Of a DNA stretch of 64,000 nucleotides, positions 60,877 through 64,000 are shown one piece after another. The position numbers and the translations under genes were made by a program. Every line of letters starts with the position of its first letter. Position 1 is the first letter of the stretch. The stretch spans positions 1 to 64,000 of the forward strand of contig PLCO01000053.1 of the NCBI GenBank assembly GCA_003134815.1. Direction: 5' to 3'. This stretch comes from Acidobacteriaceae bacterium (GTDB lineage: Bacteria; Acidobacteriota; Terriglobia; Terriglobales; Acidobacteriaceae). Below the pieces are notes generated by a model. The model was not told the DNA's origin. It searched no databases and saw nothing but the letters and a program-made list of their open reading frames with translations.

Positions 60877-61322
60877 TGTCCTTTATCCATCGCCTCATTC
60901 GCCAGCCGGTCGGCTTCCTTGTTTCCGCCGCGCAGCGTATGCCTCATGTCGAACCCCTTTAGCTTGAGCGCGAGCCGTTGCGCCTCTTCCCACAGCGGCC
61001 GAAGCCCTGGGCTTTTAACCTTGTACCGGCCCTTCATCTGGCGCACCATCAGCTCTGAGTCTGAAACCACTCGCAGCCGTCTCGCCCCATTTGCTAAGGC
61101 CCAATCCAGCACTGCTAGCAATCCCTTGTACTCAGCAAAATTATTGGTCTGGCGGCCCAGGTACTCGCTCAGCCGCGCGACCACCTGTCCCTCAGGGTCC
61201 TCGACCACCGCCCCGTACCCCGCTGGCCCCGGATTGCCTCGCGATCCCCCATCGCAGTGCGCGACATGCCACCCGCCTGCCCCATCCCCAGTGGCCTCGT
61301 GCTCAAAAAGATTTCCAGTCAT
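60855..61322 (-). CDS. RNase HI-like protein
   Basis: HCDGGSRGNPGPAGYGAVV, NNFAEYKGLLAVLDWA, VVSDSELMVRQMKGRYKVK, GGNKEADRLANEAMD. Confidence 0.92.
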   Translation of the reverse strand: MTGNLFEHEATGDGAGGWHVAHCDGGSRGNPGPAGYGAVVEDPEGQVVARLSEYLGRQTNNFAEYKGLLAVLDWALANGARRLRVVSDSELMVRQMKGRYKVKSPGLRPLWEEAQRLALKLKGFDMRHTLRGGNKEADRLANEAMDKGQGVGSGE

Positions 61323-61478
61323 CGCTTTCCAGTGTATCGGGGCCTGCCGGCCCAATTTGGCCCTTCCACCGGCAAATCCCCAACGGGCCTGGCTCCGCAC
61401 CGGCAACCTGCTTACAATTACTCCCATTCCACGTCTACCCCCTCAGCACTGTCTGCATCTTCCGCGACCGGAGAAGCG

Positions 61479-62237
61479 ATGGCTACAGACGCAATCAGAG
61501 TTTCCATGAACCCTTCGATGAGTCTCGCCCAAGCGGCAGCCACTTTAGCCTGGCCGGTAGCCGGGGGGGTACAATCCTCTCCAGACGTGGCTGCTTCCAG
61601 AGCAATGAGCGGAGCAAGGCGGCAGAACCCTGGCCAGAACGACGCGAGCCGGGCACAAAGCCGCGCCCTTGAGATGGACCTCATCCGCGAGGCCCAGGCT
61701 GGCTCCGGAGTTGCGTTCGACACCCTCGTCCGCCAGTATGAACACCAGGTTCTTCGCCTGGCCCTCCATCTCACCGGTTCCGAGCACGACGCAGAAGACA
61801 TCTACCAGGAAGCATTCCTCAAAGCCTACCGGTACATTGGGAACTTCCGCTTTGAATGCTCTTTTTACACTTGGATCTACCGCATCGTCACCAACCTTTG
61901 CCTGGACCAGTTGCGCCGCCGCAAGACTCGCCGCGAGGACCACGCTGTTGTGGTCGACCGCAGCGGCGACGAGATCGACATTCTGGCCTCCGTCTCTGAC
62001 AACCGCTCGTTTTCCAATCCCGCCCGCGAGCTCGATCGCAAGCTGCTGGGCGCAAAGATTCAGGCGGCGCTGGGCAAGCTCACGCCGCGCGAGCGCATGG
62101 TCTTTGAGTTGAAGCACTACCAGGGCCTTCGCCTGCGCACCATCGGCGAAATGTTGAACACCACGGAAGAGACCGCCAAGAACACCCTCTTCCGCGCAAC
62201 CAAAAAGCTGCGCGCACAACTGGCGGAGTTGAGATGA
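61479..62237 (+). CDS. RNA polymerase ECF-type sigma factor
   Basis: YEHQVLRLALHLTGSEHDAEDIYQEAFLKAYRYIGNFR and LTPRERMVFELKHYQGLRLRTIGEMLNTTEETAKNTLFRATKKLR. Start uncertain. Confidence 0.92.
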   Translation: MATDAIRVSMNPSMSLAQAAATLAWPVAGGVQSSPDVAASRAMSGARRQNPGQNDASRAQSRALEMDLIREAQAGSGVAFDTLVRQYEHQVLRLALHLTGSEHDAEDIYQEAFLKAYRYIGNFRFECSFYTWIYRIVTNLCLDQLRRRKTRREDHAVVVDRSGDEIDILASVSDNRSFSNPARELDRKLLGAKIQAALGKLTPRERMVFELKHYQGLRLRTIGEMLNTTEETAKNTLFRATKKLRAQLAELR

Positions 62238-62312
62238 ATCTTGAGCGGCGGATTTTTCTTTAATAGCTGCGAAGTTGTCCATTACTGCACAGCTCGTCGA
62301 TTCAGCACGATG

Positions 62313-62340
62313 AGCTGGAAGCTAGAAGCTGAAAAGCTGT
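62313..62340. repeat. heptad repeat AGCTNGA-like x4
   Basis: AGCTGGA AGCTAGA AGCTGAA AAGCTGT. Confidence 0.87.
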
Positions 62341-62366
62341 ACTTCTGAGGCTAAAAGGACGTAACC

Positions 62367-63356
62367 ATGAATTGCGAACTTTCACATGAACAGTTGGTCG
62401 CGGCAGCGTATGGGGAGCTGCCCGACGATCAGGTGCATCAGCTCGAGCGGCACGTGATTGCCTGCCCCGAGTGCCAAAAAGAGCGCGAACAGATCATGGC
62501 GCTTAAGCTGCTCGCCGACGCGCATCCCGTTGTCGAGCCGGATCCGAATCTCGTTGCCCGCGCTCACCTGCAACTCGACGATGCCCTTGACCTGCTGCCG
62601 CCCCGCCGTTGGTATGAGATTTTCGGCCAGCGCATCGTGAACAACTTCGCCAGCATGCAGGCTGCGCCCGTCGCGGCGCTGCTTCTGCTTGTTGCCGGCG
62701 CCGGTGCGGGCACTCTTGGCGGTTTCGAGTACGCCCAGAACCGCGCTGCCCACAATGCAACCGTGGCCCAGGCCGCTACGCCCGCCGGAGCGCAGGTGCT
62801 GCCTGCCGCAGACCTTCCGCAACTCGCCAACGTGGCGGGCATCTCCGGCATCGTGCGCCATCCCAACAGCGAAATTGTTGACGTCAACTACAACCAGGTC
62901 ATTCCGCGCCAGATCGAAGGCTCGCTCGACGATCCCGGTATTCGTCAGTTGCTCATGCTGGCCTCTGAAGATTCCGCCTCTCCCGGTGTCCGCGATGACT
63001 CCGTGGCCCTGCTCGCAGCCGAGTGCCGCGCCGGCCACAGTTGCCAGCCCTCCGGTATCCGCGACGCGCTCATGTACGCCCTCCGCTACGACCGAAGCCC
63101 CAAGGTCCGCCAAAAGGCTCTCCAGGGCCTGGAGCCTTATGTGGCCGACGACGTGCGCGTGCGCGATGCAGTTCTTGAAGCCGTTTTGAACGATAACGAT
63201 TCGGCCATTCGGACCGCGGCCATTGGGTTGTTGGAGCCGGTGGACGCCGATTCCAGCGTCCGCCAGGTGCTCTATTCTGTTTCCAACACCGACCAGAGTC
63301 CTCAGATTCGAACCGTTTCCCGGGAAGTCTTAAGCCGGGTCCCGCAATTCCAGTAA
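62367..63356 (+). CDS. anti-sigma factor with zinc-finger N-terminus, TM segment and HEAT-like repeats
   Basis: HVIACPECQKEREQI; TM VAALLLLVAGAGAGTLGGF; helical repeats VRQKALQGLEPYVADDVRVRDAVLEAVLNDNDSAIRTAAIGLLE. Confidence 0.82.
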   Translation: MNCELSHEQLVAAAYGELPDDQVHQLERHVIACPECQKEREQIMALKLLADAHPVVEPDPNLVARAHLQLDDALDLLPPRRWYEIFGQRIVNNFASMQAAPVAALLLLVAGAGAGTLGGFEYAQNRAAHNATVAQAATPAGAQVLPAADLPQLANVAGISGIVRHPNSEIVDVNYNQVIPRQIEGSLDDPGIRQLLMLASEDSASPGVRDDSVALLAAECRAGHSCQPSGIRDALMYALRYDRSPKVRQKALQGLEPYVADDVRVRDAVLEAVLNDNDSAIRTAAIGLLEPVDADSSVRQVLYSVSNTDQSPQIRTVSREVLSRVPQFQ

Positions 63357-63432
63357 CTGTGCTAACCCTTCCGGCCACTGCGCCGTCTTGATGAGCGCGG
63401 ACCGGACGACGAAACATGATGGAGAAACCGCA

Positions 63433-64000
63433 ATGAAGCCCCTGTTGAGGCCAATTCGTAGTTCGCATCCCATTCGTACTTCGCGCCCTATTCGTACATC
63501 GAGTCTGCCCCTTGCATTTGCTGGGTTCGCGGCAGCCGCGGCCTTCCTGTTCCTTGTGGCCCGTCCCGCGCTCTCCCAGACTGGCCAGCTCGCCTCACTC
63601 CTTGAGGACACCAGCCCGCTGCTTGCCCATACCGCTGTTCCCGGCTATCTTGGCGTGGATGTTACAGACGTCGACAGCGATAAGGCGCAGGCGCTCAAGC
63701 TCAAGGATGTTCACGGCGCCCTTATCACGCTTATCGATCACGACGCCCCTGCCGGCCAGGTCGGGCTCAAGGTGAACGATGTCGTCCTCTCCATCGATGG
63801 CCAGAACGTCGCCGACGCCGACGCTCTGCGCCGCATGCTCCGCGATATTCCGCCCGGCCGCAAAGTCAGCCTTGAGATCAGCCGCGACGGCAACGTCCAG
63901 ACGCTGGGCGTGCAGTTGGTCGACCGCAAGGTCATGGAGCACGACATCTGGACCCGGCTCGACATCGACGTCGATGGCATTGCGCCCGTTGCGCCGCCAC
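63433..64000 (+). CDS. PDZ domain protein, exported (3' truncated by window)
   Basis: MKPLLRPIRSSHPIRTSRPIRTSSLPLAFAGFAAAAAFLFLVARPALSQ; VPGYLGVDVTDVDSDKAQALKLKDVHGALITLIDHDAPAGQVGLKVNDVVLSIDGQNV. Missing from the supplied ORF list because no stop lies in the window. Confidence 0.87.
   Translation, partial: MKPLLRPIRSSHPIRTSRPIRTSSLPLAFAGFAAAAAFLFLVARPALSQTGQLASLLEDTSPLLAHTAVPGYLGVDVTDVDSDKAQALKLKDVHGALITLIDHDAPAGQVGLKVNDVVLSIDGQNVADADALRRMLRDIPPGRKVSLEISRDGNVQTLGVQLVDRKVMEHDIWTRLDIDVDGIAPVAPP

Overview
This is a GC-rich, gene-dense chromosomal window. Gene content and style suggest an Acidobacteriota-type genome, but that is an inference with no taxonomic search behind it. I found no transposase, phage, CRISPR or rRNA. 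Main blocks: NtrC-family regulator end, EVE protein and AbrB/PIN toxin-antitoxin (1-2.0 kb); acetate transporter, YhaM-like nuclease, SurA-like PPIase and S41 protease (2.1-7.9 kb); LOG protein, oxidoreductase and threonine aldolase (8.2-11.0 kb); a complete bidirectional NiFe hydrogenase island, hoxEFUYH plus protease on minus and hypCDEABF on plus (11.1-22.8 kb); tRNA-Cys, tRNA-Gly and rpsT; a TesA/YbbA/YbbP-like block; tRNA-Gln; cysDNH and a TauE-like exporter; an alpha-2-macroglobulin/DUF1175/SpoIID/PBP envelope locus (32.8-42.3 kb); tRNA-Gly(CCC), UDG, ICMT, DJ-1, a tandem aspartyl protease and a deaminase; fadB/fadA interrupted by a MazF-type module; M48 and TldD/TldE-like peptidases; SOD, Zwf, methyltransferase, RNase H; a sigma factor/anti-sigma/PDZ operon. 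Leading candidates for something undescribed: (1) two nested inverted-repeat elements (23063-23174, 57253-57409) whose outer stems align without gaps and differ by paired changes, one of them apparently the transcribed leader of a tRNA operon; (2) short tandem repeats in gene gaps whose unit sequence changes by locus while the period stays near 7 or 9 bp, plus a 10 x 15-bp array before fadA; (3) a MazE-tail antitoxin with an unfamiliar N-terminal domain; (4) a SpoIID-HExxH fusion in the macroglobulin locus; (5) CysN with an apparent P-loop-less APS-kinase remnant beside an APS-reductase-type CysH. All family calls are by eye; no database search was run.
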